Below are positions 41,725-53,600 of a stretch of 64,000 bases of DNA, piece by piece. Under the pieces are notes generated by a model. It was given only the letters and a program-made list of their open reading frames with translations, did no database searches and was not told the origin of the DNA. The position numbers and the translations under genes were made by a program. The stretch's first letter is position 1, and each line of letters starts with the position of its first letter. The DNA is taken from assembly GCF_036884655.1 (NCBI RefSeq), contig NC_088345.1, forward strand, positions 27,631,501 to 27,695,500, read 5' to 3'. Origin of the DNA: Musa acuminata AAA Group (lineage: Eukaryota > Streptophyta > Magnoliopsida > Zingiberales > Musaceae).

Positions 41725-42505
41725 TGTCATGGATTTATCTGGAATTGCCTAAGCTATGAGGCACCCTTGCGGCAATTGTCACAGACTTGCTAGAGTTGCC
41801 TAAGTCATGAAGCACCCTTATGCCAACTTCTTGGACTTAGTTGAGATTGTCTAAGCCATAAGACACCCTTGTGATATATACGTCTGTAAAGGGTTACCTA
41901 GTTGCACCCTCATACAGGTCCTGAAGGACCTATAAAATAGCTAGTTGATTAGTATGAAAGCGAGCGACAGACAAGTCCCGATGTCTCACGAAGAGGAAAG
42001 CTTTACAAGCAATTCAATGAGCACCTTGAGTGCAAGAGAGAAAAGAGAGGAAGAAGGAAAACAAGGACTTTAGAAGGTTGAATGAATAGTTGCAAGTCCA
42101 CAAACAATTGCTCACCGGGTGTCAGGCACGAAGGTAAGTTCCTGTCAAGTTAACGTGCAAACTTATGAAGATTGTTCAACGTCTAATACTACCCCAAAGC
42201 CTCATTCCCCCTAGTGCCACCTGAGAGATTCTAGGGTGTTGAGATGGTTGATGTTTCATGTGCAGTTGTGGTTTGCAGAAAATAGGCCATGGCATGCCAA
42301 AATGGAGCCATTTTAGAAAATTTTGCCCGATGTGGTGAGCGGTCACACTACAGCATTGCAAGTTGATCGAGCTTACATTTTTATAAGCAAAAGCACACAA
42401 AACCAAGGCAAAACATACTATCAAGCATCTATACAAGTGTGCAAAAGTGATGAATGGTTCGTCGAACGAAGTTATTGTGGGTGCATGCACGACCGTTCAT
42501 GAATA
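41725..42505 (-). repeat. G1 5' LTR (antisense)
   Basis: tgtcatggat...ccgttcatgaata on the plus strand; homologous to 462-1225. The right end is decayed (gaata for gaca), so the exact last base is uncertain by a few positions. Confidence 0.8.
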
Positions 42506-43250
42506 TGCGGCCCCAGATCCGTGCACCCAATCAAGATCGACTTCCCGAACATGAATCTCGAGCACTATCATGGCTCCCCATCCACGTCGCTTGCCCAATC
42601 AGGATCAACTTCCAAATCGCCATTGCTTCACGTCGGCCCCATTCGAGTCACCCTCCTGAGCACCTCGAAAAGTGGCGATAGCTTATGGAGCCCCTCCCAC
42701 TCATGGTCCTCCCTAAGGCCTTGCAACAACACTTGCATAGTGTCCTCGATCCCCCCGGCAGAGTCGAACCTAGAGCCCACCCCAAATTCGCACCCAATCT
42801 CTTCTACTGCCTCCTCCAAGAACCCATCATAGAGCTCATCCTCGAAGCAACAATCGGTGTCAAGTGCCCCCATCCTGCTCGTTGGTGGCCGAGTGAGAAA
42901 GGGCCATAGTCGTTGACCACCCCCTCGTCACCCCCAACTAGGATGCTAGCCTCACACCCACCATCACTGCCTCCCAACCCTCGATAGTAGTAATCCCTCC
43001 ACATAGCGATAGAGAAAGGGCAAGTAGATCATGCCCTTATTGACGTTGCTCCCAGTCATGCCTCCACCACTGCCTCCTAGCCTCTTGGCATTCAGAGCTC
43101 CCTTGACTATAGCAATCCCTCGTGGCCTTGGTGTTGTGATGGGCCGATGTTGCTAGTCAAAGGTGCCCTGCAAGCCAATCACATAAGTGATGACATGTAT
43201 GACATGATACACATTCTTTTTTCTTATTATATTATTTGGCATCTTATCAG
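42506..43250 (+). other. Gypsy leader-like sequence (family A type)
   Basis: GC-rich, with 'ccaccatcactgcctccc', 'gatagtagtaatccctcc' and 'acatagcgatagag' that recall the A2 leader (7380-7450, 8780-8800). It is probably the right-hand continuation of the remnant at 135-461. Frames open on both strands disagree and show no domain. The last 60 bp are AT-rich and end gcatcttatca, perhaps an LTR end. Confidence 0.45.
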
Positions 43251-44640
43251 TTTAGTGGTATTAGAGTCAGGTTGTTCATGCGAAAGATTAGTTTTGAACT
43301 GCGTGTGTTGTGTTTTAGGAAGACTTTTCTCGTCAAAATCATTGACGCAAAAGGTGAGAGAGGGACGCAAAAGGTGAGAAAGGGCAGCAACTATTGCTGC
43401 CCTCGCAGGTCGGCCAATGGTTGCTTGCAACCTTGGCTGAGGCCTGGCCACCTGCGTGCCGGTGGCCGACGGGCAACAGTCGGCGGCCTACTGCCAGCCG
43501 CATGCGTGTCGCAAGCAAGCAACCACGGGGGCAAAGGCACCTATAGGAGCTATGGCCGCGAGCAGAGGCAACCGTAGGGGTAGCGGTGCCTATGAGCACT
43601 TCGACCGCGAGCATAGGAAATCATAGCGGTAGCATCGCTTGTGAGCGCTACGCTTGCAAGCACAAGCAGCCGAAGGGGCAACGGTGCCTGCGGGTGCTGC
43701 ACCCACGGGTAGAGGTGCCCGCGGGGCAGCAGCGCCTGCGGGCACTACGCCCGCGAGCAAAGCTGCCCGCAGGTGCGATAGTGCCCACAAGTGGCGTCGC
43801 CCACGGGCACACTACCCGCGAACAAGCTGCCCGCGGGTTAGGGCAACGCCCCCTCCCCCCAACGCCGTGGCAGCTTGTCGACGACGGCCACAACGCAACA
43901 GCAGGGATGGGTTAGGGCATTTTAGGAAAAGGATAATTTTTCCTCTCGAAATTTTAAAAATTTCTAGGTTTTATCCTTTTGTCCAAATTATAAAAATTCC
44001 CCTCATAATTTAAAAAATCCCCTATATGTCCCTAATTTCAAAACTAATATTAGTTAATTAAATAGTTTAATTAACTATTATTATTATCTAGTAGTCCTAC
44101 ATGATGATGATGTGTACATGTGATGTATGATGTGGACAGATGATCATTGACCATGTGATGTGTGTACATGTGATGTGATTATTATTATTATTGGGGCCTG
44201 CAAGCCACCACTTTATTTCTTGTTTATTATCGGGTCTGCGCACCCATGATTAAGTTGTAATCACACGATGAGGCGCAGCAGGAACGTGGAAGCGATAGCG
44301 GGACCCATGAGACCGAGATGGATGATCATGATACATGGAGAGACGTTAAGACATCGACGGAACCGACGAGGACTAGATGGACGATCATAGTGCATAGAGA
44401 TGCGCCATTGCACACATAGATCTTGATGCGAGTGATTAGGCTACTAGCTTGGGCCTAATCATCTAGTGTGATTGCTCATGTGATGTGTGATTACTTATGC
44501 ACCTAATATATATATATATATATATATTTGAATGCGATGTAGATATATATTAAATATGTATGTGTGTGACATGTCATATTAGGAGATCAAATCAAAAACT
44601 CCTCTCTCTATAATACTCGCAAAGCCGATTCCTTTCTTTT
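43251..44640 (+). other. Unidentified retroelement leader, with CpG-rich repeat block
   Basis: A degenerate primer site (tggtattagagtc, about 43257-43269) is followed by a CpG-rich block (about 43400-43870) built of units such as 'tgcccgcgggca' and 'gtgcctgcgggtgc'. An AT-rich part follows with tgatgtgtacatgtgatg repeats (44105-44180) and a TA microsatellite (44505-44526). No gene found. By position it looks like the 5' leader of a gypsy element whose body has been deleted, but I cannot name the family. Confidence 0.4.
44505..44526. repeat. TA dinucleotide repeat
   Basis: About ten consecutive 'ta' units, followed by another short tatatat stretch near 44540. Confidence 0.9.
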
Positions 44641-44649
44641 TTTTTTTTT

Positions 44650-45440
44650 TTGGTAAGTTCGATTCCTTTCTTTCTACATACATGATATTTATTAGCAAGA
44701 ATTATGCTTAATAATTTGCTACTGATTTTAAAATTTTCTAATGTTTGTTGTAGAACCATATTTTCCTTTTTAACTATGTCTAACTCTTCACATTAAGTAC
44801 AAGAGGTTAACATATAATTATCATGCTCATTTTTAAATTTTTTAATTCATTAGAGAGAGAAGTATAATCCATTTTTAGTAATTTATATTTTTTAACCAAC
44901 TATCTTAAATTTATCATAAAATTCATTGAATGCATTAAGAGATTTATCTTAGATTCTTTTGCTCTACTTGTGCCATCTTAAGTAATTTCAAGTGTTACCA
45001 ATAGTTTCACTTGGTTTCATTCGAAACAATTCAAAACTGTACATCAAGAGATTTATCTTATATTCTTTTGCTCAACTTGTGCCATCTTGAATAATTTCAA
45101 GTGTGTGCCAAATATCATGTGCAGTTTCACAAGTCGAAATACCATTAAACTCATTTTTATCCAAAGCACAAAATAAAGCATTCATAGCTTTAGCATTTAA
45201 TGAAAACGATTTGTTTTCAAAATCATTCTATTCATTTATAGGTTTAGAGGGTGTTTGAAAACCAAGTTCAATGACATTCCATAAATAGAAATCTATAGAA
45301 AGCAATAAAACTCTCATTCATTTTTTCCAATATGTATAGTCTGTCTTATTGAATATAGGAGGATGAGTGATAGAGTATCCCTCTAGATTACTGAAAAAAA
45401 CTATTTAAACTCTCTTGGGTGTTAAACCAATTGAGAAAAT
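44650..45440 (-). pseudogene. C2 gag remnant
   Basis: The minus-strand sequence resembles the C0/C1 gag N-terminal half. The stretch at 45160-45210 corresponds to the CALDKNEFN region, and 45290-45340 to the WKxRMRxLL region. It is broken by stops and contains an internal duplication: aagagatttatctt and about 55 following bases occur at 44937 and again at 45046. Confidence 0.7.
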
Positions 45441-45458
45441 CTTGGCTCTGATACCAAC

Positions 45459-46733
45459 TGTTAGGACCAAAAATGGTACTAAGAGGGAGGGGTGGATTAG
45501 TGCTTTCGTAAAAATTACGACGATTCAAAATTTTCATTCAATCAAACCTGTATAGGAAAGATGTTTAACTTAAAAATGTTTATAAGTGTAGTGAGTAAGT
45601 AAATCAGTTTATAATAAAATTTAAATCGATTTTATAGTGGTTCGGTCGTCCTGACCTATATCCACTCTCGATTTCTCTTCACTCAAGGTCATTGGCTTTC
45701 ACTACCGATCTTCTTTCAATAGGCAAAGATCAACTACCCTCTTTACAACTCTTTCTCCTTTTTATAAGTTTAGGAGAGAACCTTCACACCTCTCTTTTAC
45801 AATAGACCTCACTCCTCCCTTAGAAAATTTCTAACACTAGGAGGATGAGACTCACTAACTCGAGAGATTATAACTCTTTTTTCTCAAGTATTATTTCCCC
45901 TTTCTACTCTTATTCTTACTTACCCAAGTAGGAATTAGTGGGATATTTATAGACCCCAAATGATTTCAAAAATTGGAGCCAAAATTTAAATTCTCGAGTT
46001 TTCGGGGTACTGATTGTACCATCGCATGTGCTGGGCAATACCATTGCTTGTAGCACTAATATTGGGTAGTACCATCACTTGACACAGTTTAGGAGACTAT
46101 GTCTGGGTAGTAGCACCACTTGACATTGGCGGTACCATCGTCAGGCCTTTCGGAAGAAGTATGTTTCTTACTTTCCAGCTCACAAGCGGTGGGTGCTACC
46201 GCTTGACCCAACTTTGGGTCACTAAATAGGCCTCCCAATAGCCCAACTCAGCCCCAGATCAAGCCCAATGGGCCCCTAATTGAGTTAGCATGGTTATATC
46301 CGAAACTAACTTAATTAGACCCAAACTACTTCGATCTAAATAGAATCAATTAAAAACATGAATCCTATGTTGTCCAACATGTCATTAGTTCAACCGGTAC
46401 TTCGTTTGATCCTTCGACGCATCATCCTCTCCTTCGGCGTATTACCTGATCTATCGACATGTTGACCTCCTACAATATCTGATCTTCTTGGCATAATGTC
46501 CGATCCTTCTAGCCCAATGCTCGAACTCATGGCATGAAGTCCTTCCGGCACGTCGACTAGTCCTCCTACCCAACATCCAATCTTCTAACATGATCCACTC
46601 TGGCTCAATGTTTGATTCTTCTTGTTTCAATCGAATTGTCTTTCTATGATCAAAGTTAGTCATGCGTCACTTAAACATTGATTAGATCATAACTTCATCA
46701 ATTGATTTCATCATCAAAATTCGAGATTCAACA
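45459..46733 (-). repeat. C2 5' LTR (antisense)
   Basis: 1275 bp. It has the copia LTR layout: a G-rich tract near the end (gagggaggggtgg, about 45482), a region of weakly conserved ccacc palindromes (46015-46200) and a 'ttccggcacg' rich segment. It is clearly diverged from C0, C1 and C3. Confidence 0.82.
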
Positions 46734-47587
46734 CTTCCACCTTTGAGATACATCCAACATCACGTTGATCTTATTTCGGGGATTGTCCTACATAACAAGG
46801 TAGCCTACAAAATATCCCAAGAAGCATAAAGAACTTCAAAGGTAAGTGAATGAGTTTGTGGAAAAGAGGTTGATTCGAGAGAGCATGAGTCCTTGTGTAG
46901 TTTCAACCTTGTTAGTGCCTAAGAAGGATGGTTTTTGGATAATGTGTGTGGACAGTCGTGCCATCAACAAAATCATAATTGATTATCATTTTTTCATTCT
47001 AAGATTAGATGATTTACTTGATCAATTATGTGGTGCTTCTATTTTCTTTAAAATTGATTTGAGGAGTGGCTATCACCAAATTAGAATGAGGCTTGGAGAT
47101 GAGTGAAAAACAACATTTAAAACTAGGGGTGTCTTATATGAACGGTTGGTTATACCATTTGGGTTATCTAATACTCCTAGCACTTTCATGAGATATATGA
47201 ATAATATACTTAAGACATGCATTAGGACTTTTATTGTGGTTTACTTTGATGATATATTGGTGTACAACAAGAGTAAGGAGGAGCATATGAATGATCTTAA
47301 ATAGATCTTTCTTATTTTGAGACAGCAAAAGCTTTATACTAATCTAAGGAAGTGTGATATCTTTACTCTTAGTATGGTATTTTTGAGATATGTTATTTCA
47401 AAAGAGGAGACCATGATGGATCAAAATAAGGTAGAAGTTATTCTTAATTAGTCAATACCTACTTCATTGCATGATGTGTGGAGTTTCTATGGTTAACTTC
47501 CTCTTATAGAAGATTCATTAAGGGTTTCAACTATATTGTTGCTCTAATCACCGAATGCCCAAAAGATGATAAATTCAAGTGGACTAG
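46734..47587 (+). pseudogene. Gypsy reverse transcriptase fragment
   Basis: From 46846 it reads [55 protein letters not shown]. After a stop (47104-47106) it continues in the same domain: a [23 protein letters not shown] block, then YFDD at 47242-47253 with both aspartates, and the GF..LTSSYRRFIKGF region at about 47500. Stops near 47302 and 47448 and a frameshift near 47480 break it. It is a different gypsy lineage from A, B and G1. The right end is cut by a family B LTR at 47588 and the left end by C2. Confidence 0.85.
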
Positions 47588-47909
47588 TGTTAGGACTCTA
47601 GCTAGGAGAGTCCTAATTAAGAGGGGCATTCATGTTAACCTACCTAGTCGACCCCTATTAAAGAGGTGAAGAGGTCAGCTAGGGTTAGGAGGTTATTTCT
47701 TAGAGAAGCATTAGGAGTTGTAAAGGAATAGGAGTCTTGAGTAGGAGTGCTATTATGAGTTGTTCTTAGAGAAGCATTAGGAGTTGTAAAGGAATAGGAG
47801 TCTTGAGTATGAGTCCTATTAGAAGTTAGGCTTTAGAAGTCCTATAAATAGTCATATATTCATCCTCTTTAAACAAGCAATAGATGAATCTTTTCTGCAG
47901 CCCTTGAGC
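47588..47909 (+). repeat. Family B gypsy LTR, 5' part
   Basis: It starts TGTTAGGACTCTAGCTAGGA with one terminal hairpin unit, has the 'ggagttgtaaaggaatagg' segment in two copies (about 47706 and 47780) and a TATA-like box near 47843. It is interrupted after 'cccttgagc' by C3; the rest must lie beyond the window. Confidence 0.88.
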
Positions 47910-49606
47910 TGTTAGGATCAAGAGCACTAAGAGGGGGGGGGGGGGGGGGGGTGAATTAGTGCAGTAGAAATTTTTCAGTGATTAAAACCAAAAGCTGCGT
48001 TCGTTCGATAAAAACGATTTCGATGTGAAAGCCGATTCTAAGATTACTTTAACTTAAGATTAAGCGAGATGACGTTAAAGTAAATCTACGAAGGCAGTTT
48101 GCAGTTTATGATGAAAATCAGAATGCAAGCGCAAACTGAAACGCGACGTTCGTACGATAAAACTGCTTTACATCTAAATGCCGATTTTGAAGATACTGAA
48201 CTTTGAGATACGTTTTATAAATGCGCAGAAGGCAGTTTGCAGTTATGATTGAAATCAAAATGTAAATGTAAATTGAAATGTAATGATCGTACGAAAAAGC
48301 TGATTTACGTCTAAACGGATATTCGGAAAGTTCTGAACTTAGAAACTTGTTCGTAAAAGCGCAGAAGGCAGTAGCTATTTAGGAGGTTTGCAGTAAAGAT
48401 AAAATGCTCAAAGGAAATGCAAACCAAGATTTAGAGTGGTTCGGTCAATCTTGACCTACTCCACTTTTGGCTTCCTCCACCGACGTCAACTAGAGGCCTT
48501 CCTTCAATAGGCGAAGGCCAACCACCCTTTTACAGTTTCACTCCTTTTGACGAGCTTAGGAGACAACCCTTACAGAAATTTTCTCTCCTCTCTTTACAAC
48601 TCAAAACTTTGAAGAACAGAGCGAGGAGAACTTTTGGCCTTTACAACAATTTTGAGCTCTAAGAATCACAGAAAGATATCAAGAATTTGAGTGTAAGTTG
48701 CTACCTTTCAGTGCTGAATGGGTGGGGTATTTATAGGCCCCAACCCAGTTCAAATTTGGAGCTCAAAACTGTCAATTCCCGGAATTCCGGGATTAGGCGA
48801 TTGCACCTCCTGACTGGGGCGGTTGCACCACCTAGCAGAGCTCGAAGACTGAGCCTCTGGGCGGTGCCACCTTTGTCAGGGGCGGTTGCACCTCTCTATC
48901 TGAGCTCGAAGACCGAGCTCAGGCGATTGCACCTCCTAACTAGGGCCGTTGCACCGCTTGCTAGAGCTCGAAGACCGAGCTCAAGCTATGCTACCTCCTA
49001 TCAGGAGAGGTTGCACCGCCCAGTCTCGCTTGGAGAGTGAGCCCAGGCGGTTGCACCTCTTGGCTGGGACGGTTGCACCTCCCACAGCAATCAGGGTCCG
49101 AATGGGTAGATCCATTCGGCCCAATTTGAGTTTTTCAGGGGCCCAATTGCCCCAAGATTAAGCTAATGGGATCACCTCCCATTACCAACTTAATCATTGT
49201 GCTAACTACGATAAATCCTAAGACAATTTCTGCAGCTTGCTCCGGTGCGTCAATCGCTTCTTCCGGCGAGTTTCCGACGAACTTCCGTCGATCATCCGAT
49301 GAACCCTCGATGATTCTCCTGCGGACTTCCGGCAAACTCCTGGACTTGCGACGATACACTTGGCGAGTTCCGACGATCTTCTTTGGCAAGCTTATGGACT
49401 TCTCGGATTTGTTCTCGCAGAACCTTCGACGACTGTCCGAACTTCCGTCGAGTTCTTGAACTCCCAACGTGATCATTGTCATGACTCCGGCACAACTCCT
49501 GCTGCATGTCTTATTTTCATCGTAGTTAATCTTGCACACTTATCTCAACATATAGGTTAGACAACATATGACAATTGACTTCATCATCAAAATCCGAGAT
49601 TCAACA
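47910..49606 (-). repeat. C3 3' LTR (antisense)
   Basis: TGTTAGGATCAAGAGCAC...gattcaaca on the plus strand, 1697 bp. It has a 19-G run at 47933-47951 and a palindrome block (48790-49085). It is longer than the other copia LTRs because of extra sequence at about 47980-48390, where a unit of about 160-200 bp (phrases 'acgatt..gatgtgaaagcc', 'gcagaaggcagtttgcag') is repeated in diverged form. On the right it adjoins the purine tract complement atctcccccttttt (49607-49620), as expected for a 3' LTR. Confidence 0.9.
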
Positions 49607-50372
49607 ATCTCCCCCTTTTTGGTGATGACAATCAATTGATAATGGAGTTAACCTTAACTCCCCCTATCTACATGCCATACTTGAGATAAGTCATTCTTGA
49701 CTTCAAGACCTAAGAATTCAAGTGACATCTCTGAAGATGATGTCAAGGCTTGACATTCATTCTTACATAATAATTTTGAATGATGGTAATTGAAGCAATT
49801 CATCATATTGTAAGATATCAACATGTAAAGCTGTGAAGTAAGATTTTGATATCATTACATGATGTACACATTTCAAATATTTTAGCAAGTGTTGCATTTT
49901 TATATATGTCATCTATTCATATATCTCTTGATGATGCAGGCATGGCATAATCATAGCATCAGTGTTTATAGCATCAAATCAATTCATATATTTCTCCCCC
50001 TTTGTCATCAACAAAAAGCATGGTAGATGTGATACCAGGAGAACAATATAAGCAAGTTATCAAGCATATAAAGGAAGGCATGATACGTATAATGCTTTGA
50101 ATTCTTCTTCTCCTTTTATGTTATAATTCTTTGTGCATGAAGGAGGAAAGTCATTTTATTAAATCCATTTCGAAAAAATATATATATATTTTTCATAAGA
50201 GTGTATTTGATTTTTGTCATTCCAATTGTTAAGCGAGTCCGAAAATGAGATGAATTCTTTCATGCATTCAGACAAGATTATGCTATAGTTTTTCAAAAAT
50301 CAAAACATTTCAACACATGGCAATCAAGTGATTTGATCATTCAATAAAGTCCGAAAAGTAATTTTAACTGGT
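49607..50372 (-). other. C3 3' non-coding tail
   Basis: AT-rich; no gene. It has the terminal purine tract complement at 49607-49620 and a second one at 49992-50004 (ttctccccctttg), as in C0 and C1. Confidence 0.75.
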
Positions 50373-51965
50373 TTAAGTATTCGGACACATCAACATTCCT
50401 AATTCTCTTCTTATAAAATCAAATTGTTCTTCACTTAGAGATTTTGTAAAAATATCGGCTAGTTGATGTTTAGTATCAATGAACTCTATGATTACATCAT
50501 GATTAGTAACATGATCTCGTATAAAATGATGTCTAATATCAATATGTTTTGTTCTTGAGTGTTGTATAGGATTCTTTGTTAAGCATATTGCACTTGTGTT
50601 ATCACATTTAATGGGAATATTTTTAAGATGAACTTTATAATCTTCTAAGGTGTTTTTCATCCATACAACTTGTGCACAACATGCACTTGCTGTAATATAT
50701 TCAGCTTCGGTTGTTGATAGTGCAACCGAGTTTTGTTTCTTAGATGACCAGGAAACAAGGGCATGTCCTAATAATTGACATGTTCCTGATGTGCTTTTTC
50801 TATCTAGTCTACAGCCAGCAAAGTCCGCATCAGCATAAGCAATTAACTCAAGATTCTCTGATTTTGGATACTATAATCCTAGATTTGTGGTACCATTAAG
50901 ATATCTAAGTATTCTTTTAACTGCTTTGAGATGAGATATCTTAGGGTTTGATTGAAATCTAGTACAAAGTCCTACACTGAACATGATGTCTGGTCTAATT
51001 ACAGTGAGGTAAAGTAAACTTCCTATCATACCCCTATAAGTTTTTTGATCGAAGCTTTCTCCACTTTTATCAATTTCTAACTTAGTGGAGGTGCTCATAG
51101 GAGTGTTAATAGCTTTTGAGTTATTCATATTAAACTTTTTTAGTAAATTCATAGCATATTTAGTTTGACTAATAAAGATGTCATTACTTAGTTGTTTGAT
51201 TTGTAAACTTAAAAAGAATGTTAACTCTCCCATTAAACTCATTTCAAATTCAAGACTCATAGTTTTAGCAAAAGATTCACAAAGAGATTCATTCGTAAAA
51301 CCAAAGATAATATCATCAACATAAATCTGAACAATGAGAAAATTATTTTCAAAATTCTTGATGAATAATGTAGTATCAACCTTGCCTTTCATGAAATTAT
51401 TTTCAATAAGAAAAGAACTAAGTCTCTCATACCAAGCCCTCGGAGCTTGTTTTAAACCATAGAGAGCTTTAGTTAATCTAAACACATGATTAGGGAGGCT
51501 ATTATTTTTAAATCCAAGAGGTTGTTCAACATAGACTTCTTCGGAAATAAAGCCATTAAGAAAAGCGCTTTTAACATCCATTTGAAATAACTTAAAATTA
51601 ATACTAGTAGCGTAGGCAAGGAGCATTCTTATGGCTTCTAATCGAGCCATAGGAGGGAAGGTTTCTTCGTAATTGATACCTTCTTCTTGGTTGAAACCTT
51701 TGGCCACTAATCTAGCCTTGTTTCTAACCACGATACCATTTTCATCTTGCTTGTTTCTAAAGACCCATTTAGTACCAATAACTAAATGGTCATTAGGCCC
51801 AGGAACAAACGTCTACACCTCATTTCTCTCAAATTGATTTAATTCATCTTGCATTGCGATAATCCATGAATCATCTTTCATGGCTTCGTCAACACATTTG
51901 GGTTTAATTTGGGAGAAAAAAGCGGCGTTGGCACAATAATTTTTAAGAGAAGATCGTGTTTGAAC
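50373..51965 (-). pseudogene. C3 pol C-terminal half: RT and RNase H
   Basis: The minus frame 50871-51731 is a nearly clean copia [51 protein letters not shown] and catalytic YVDD in [12 protein letters not shown]. It ends at a UAG (50871-50873) where C0 has a Trp codon. RNase H continues in frame with C0-like sequence to LGMLMCPNT (50373-50660). It is cut on the right at about 51965 by D. Better preserved than C1. Confidence 0.92.
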
Positions 51966-52173
51966 TGGTAATACCCCTCACTTTTGAAAATTATTAATAA
52001 AGATTTATTTATCAATCGGAGGACCTATATGTAAATATGAAAATTTCAAGGACTAAACTGTTCAGTTGTAAAAAGAAGAAAATAAAGAAAACCGAAAATT
52101 TCGATTTTATCCCACTGCCTCCCACGCTCTCTCTGTTTCTTCGAGAAACAGAGAAAAGCAGTGGGGCGTGGGG

Positions 52174-53600
52174 AGAAGAAGAAAAGTAGAGGGAGAAGAG
52201 AAGAAGAGGGAAAAGAAGAGAGGAGGAAGAGGGAGAAGAGAAGAAAAGAAGAAGAAGAAGAAGAAGAGAGGGAAGATGGAGAGGAGAGGGAGAGGCAGCA
52301 GCAGCAGCTAGGGCTGCTGTACCTCTGTTTCCCGCAGGTGGAAATAGAGGAGAGGATGTGTGGGGCGTTGGGGAGGAGAAGGGAAGAAGAAGAAGAAGAA
52401 GAAGAAGAAGAAGAAGAAGAAGAAGAAGAAGAAGAAGAAGAGAGGAGGATAGCTGCGGCAAGGCTGCAGCGAGGAGGTGTGTGGCGTTGGGGAGGAAAAA
52501 AGGAAGAGGAGAAGAAGAGAAGGAGAAGAAGAGGGAAAAGAGAAGGAAGAGGGAGAGGAGCGAGAGGTGGCAGCAGCTAGGGCTGTAGCACCTCTGTTTC
52601 CTACAGGTGGAAACAGAGGAGAGGTGTGGGGCGTTCGAAGAGGAGAAGAAGAAGAAGAGGAAAAGAAGAGGAAGAGGAAGCAGGAGAAGAGGTTGCGATA
52701 CCTCTGTTTCCTGCAGAGGAAACAGAGGAGGGAAGTAGAAGAGGAGAAGAAGAAGAGAAGGGAAAGGAGGAGCTGCGGCTGCGGCGGTGGAAGCTGCAGC
52801 TGGAAGAGAAGGAGAGGAAGAGATGGTGAGGAAGAAGAGAAGAAGTAGAAGCGGGTGAAGAGGAGGCACCTCTGTTTCCTGTAGGAGGAAACAGAGGAAA
52901 GGAGGTGCTGTTCGTCGGGGAGAAGAAGGGGAGGAAGGAGAAGAAGAGAAGAAGAAGAAAGGAAGGAGGAGGAAGAGGAGAAGGGAAAGAAGTAGCTGCG
53001 GCTGCGGCTGTGGCAGCTGCAGCTGTGGCAGGGAAAGAGGAAGAGGAAGGAAGAAGGGAAGGGGAGGAAGAAGTGAAGGGGAAGAGAAGGGGCTGCGGCT
53101 GTTGCGATGGCAGCTGCAGTTGGAAGAGAAGAAGGAGAGGAAGATGAGCAGGGGAGGAAGAAGAGGTTGTGGCCGCGGCTGAGGCTACGACTGCAACCGT
53201 GCAGCTGGGAAAGAAGAGAAGGAAAGAAAGAAGAAGAGAAAGGAAAAGGGAAGAAGAGAGGAAGAGGAGAAGGAGAGGCAGTTGTGGTAGTGGCAGTTGC
53301 AGCTGGAAGAGAAGGAGAGGAAATAGAGCAGGGGAGAAAGAAAAGGCTGCGGCTGTGGTGGCTGCGGCCATGGTTGCGACTGCGATTGCGGCAGTTGCAG
53401 CTGGGAAAGAAAAGAAAGGAAAGGGGGAAAAAGCGGCTGCGGAAGGGATTGCGGCCACAGCGGTAGCGACTGCGTATGCAGCAGCTGTGTCTACGAAAGA
53501 AGAGGAGGAAGGAAGGTAGTGCAGTGGAAGGGGCTGCGATTGTGGCAACGGTAGCGGCGGCGGCTGTGGCAGCTACGTTTGGGAAAGAAAAAGAAGGAAT
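52174..53600 (+). repeat. Purine-rich block with hairpins in D 5' LTR
   Basis: A gaagaagag-rich strand with GCTGCGGC units, a GAA run (about 52385-52441), and four CCTCTGTTTCC/GGAAACAGAGG-type hairpins at 52321-52350, 52591-52620, 52701-52730 and 52869-52898. A longer palindrome with the same core arms precedes it at 52111-52173. The right LTR has the same five at 61131-61193, 61339-61369, 61588-61617, 61698-61727 and 61866-61895. Confidence 0.87.

Larger units (their letters stand above)
462..42505 (-). mobile_element. G1: antisense Ty3/gypsy element, Galadriel/Monkey-like, host of the left nest
   Basis: Two related LTRs lie far apart (462-1225 and 41725-about 42505). Between them are pieces of one antisense polyprotein: gag and the C-terminal end of RT at 40122-41724, RNase H at 4735-5089 and integrase at 1605-3222. 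These pieces run on from each other once the younger insertions are removed, and the G1 sequence crosses the C1 insertion site cleanly in pol. A primer site complementary to tRNA-iMet is next to the right LTR. The gag (ELENFLFDMEQYF, YLNGDAKLWWRT) and integrase (ILVVVNWFSKYTTF) are like the Galadriel clade, which is called 'Monkey' in banana; this comes from recall of the family, not a search. Flanks 457-461 'tgcat' and 42506-42510 'tgcgg' could be a decayed TSD. Every frame is broken, so it is dead. Confidence 0.8.
44650..46733 (-). mobile_element. C2: truncated antisense copia element (gag start and 5' LTR)
   Basis: The LTR (45459-46733) runs TGTTAGGACC...gattcaaca with a primer-site complement (gctctgatacca, 45445-45456) on its left, so it is a 5' LTR in antisense. 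Left of that, 44650-45440 is decayed copia gag N-terminal sequence on the minus strand, parallel to 28838-29511 in C1. The element is cut off near 44650; pol and the other LTR are gone. Confidence 0.82.

Noticed and set aside
43654..44013. Coding frames in the CpG-rich block
   Set aside because: Ala/Gly/Arg/Pro repeat translations in several frames on both strands, produced by the tandem GC-rich units.
44630..44675. SINE or processed insert suggested by a poly-T run between two copies of 'cgattcctttctt'
   Set aside because: Only about 20 bp lie between the repeats, too short for a SINE. It is more likely slippage or a small duplication at the broken edge of C2.
46846..47253. Integrated plant pararetrovirus suggested by an RT with YFDD
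   Set aside because: The motif set ([29 protein letters not shown]-like) is that of Ty3/gypsy; no movement protein, coat protein or viral leader is nearby.
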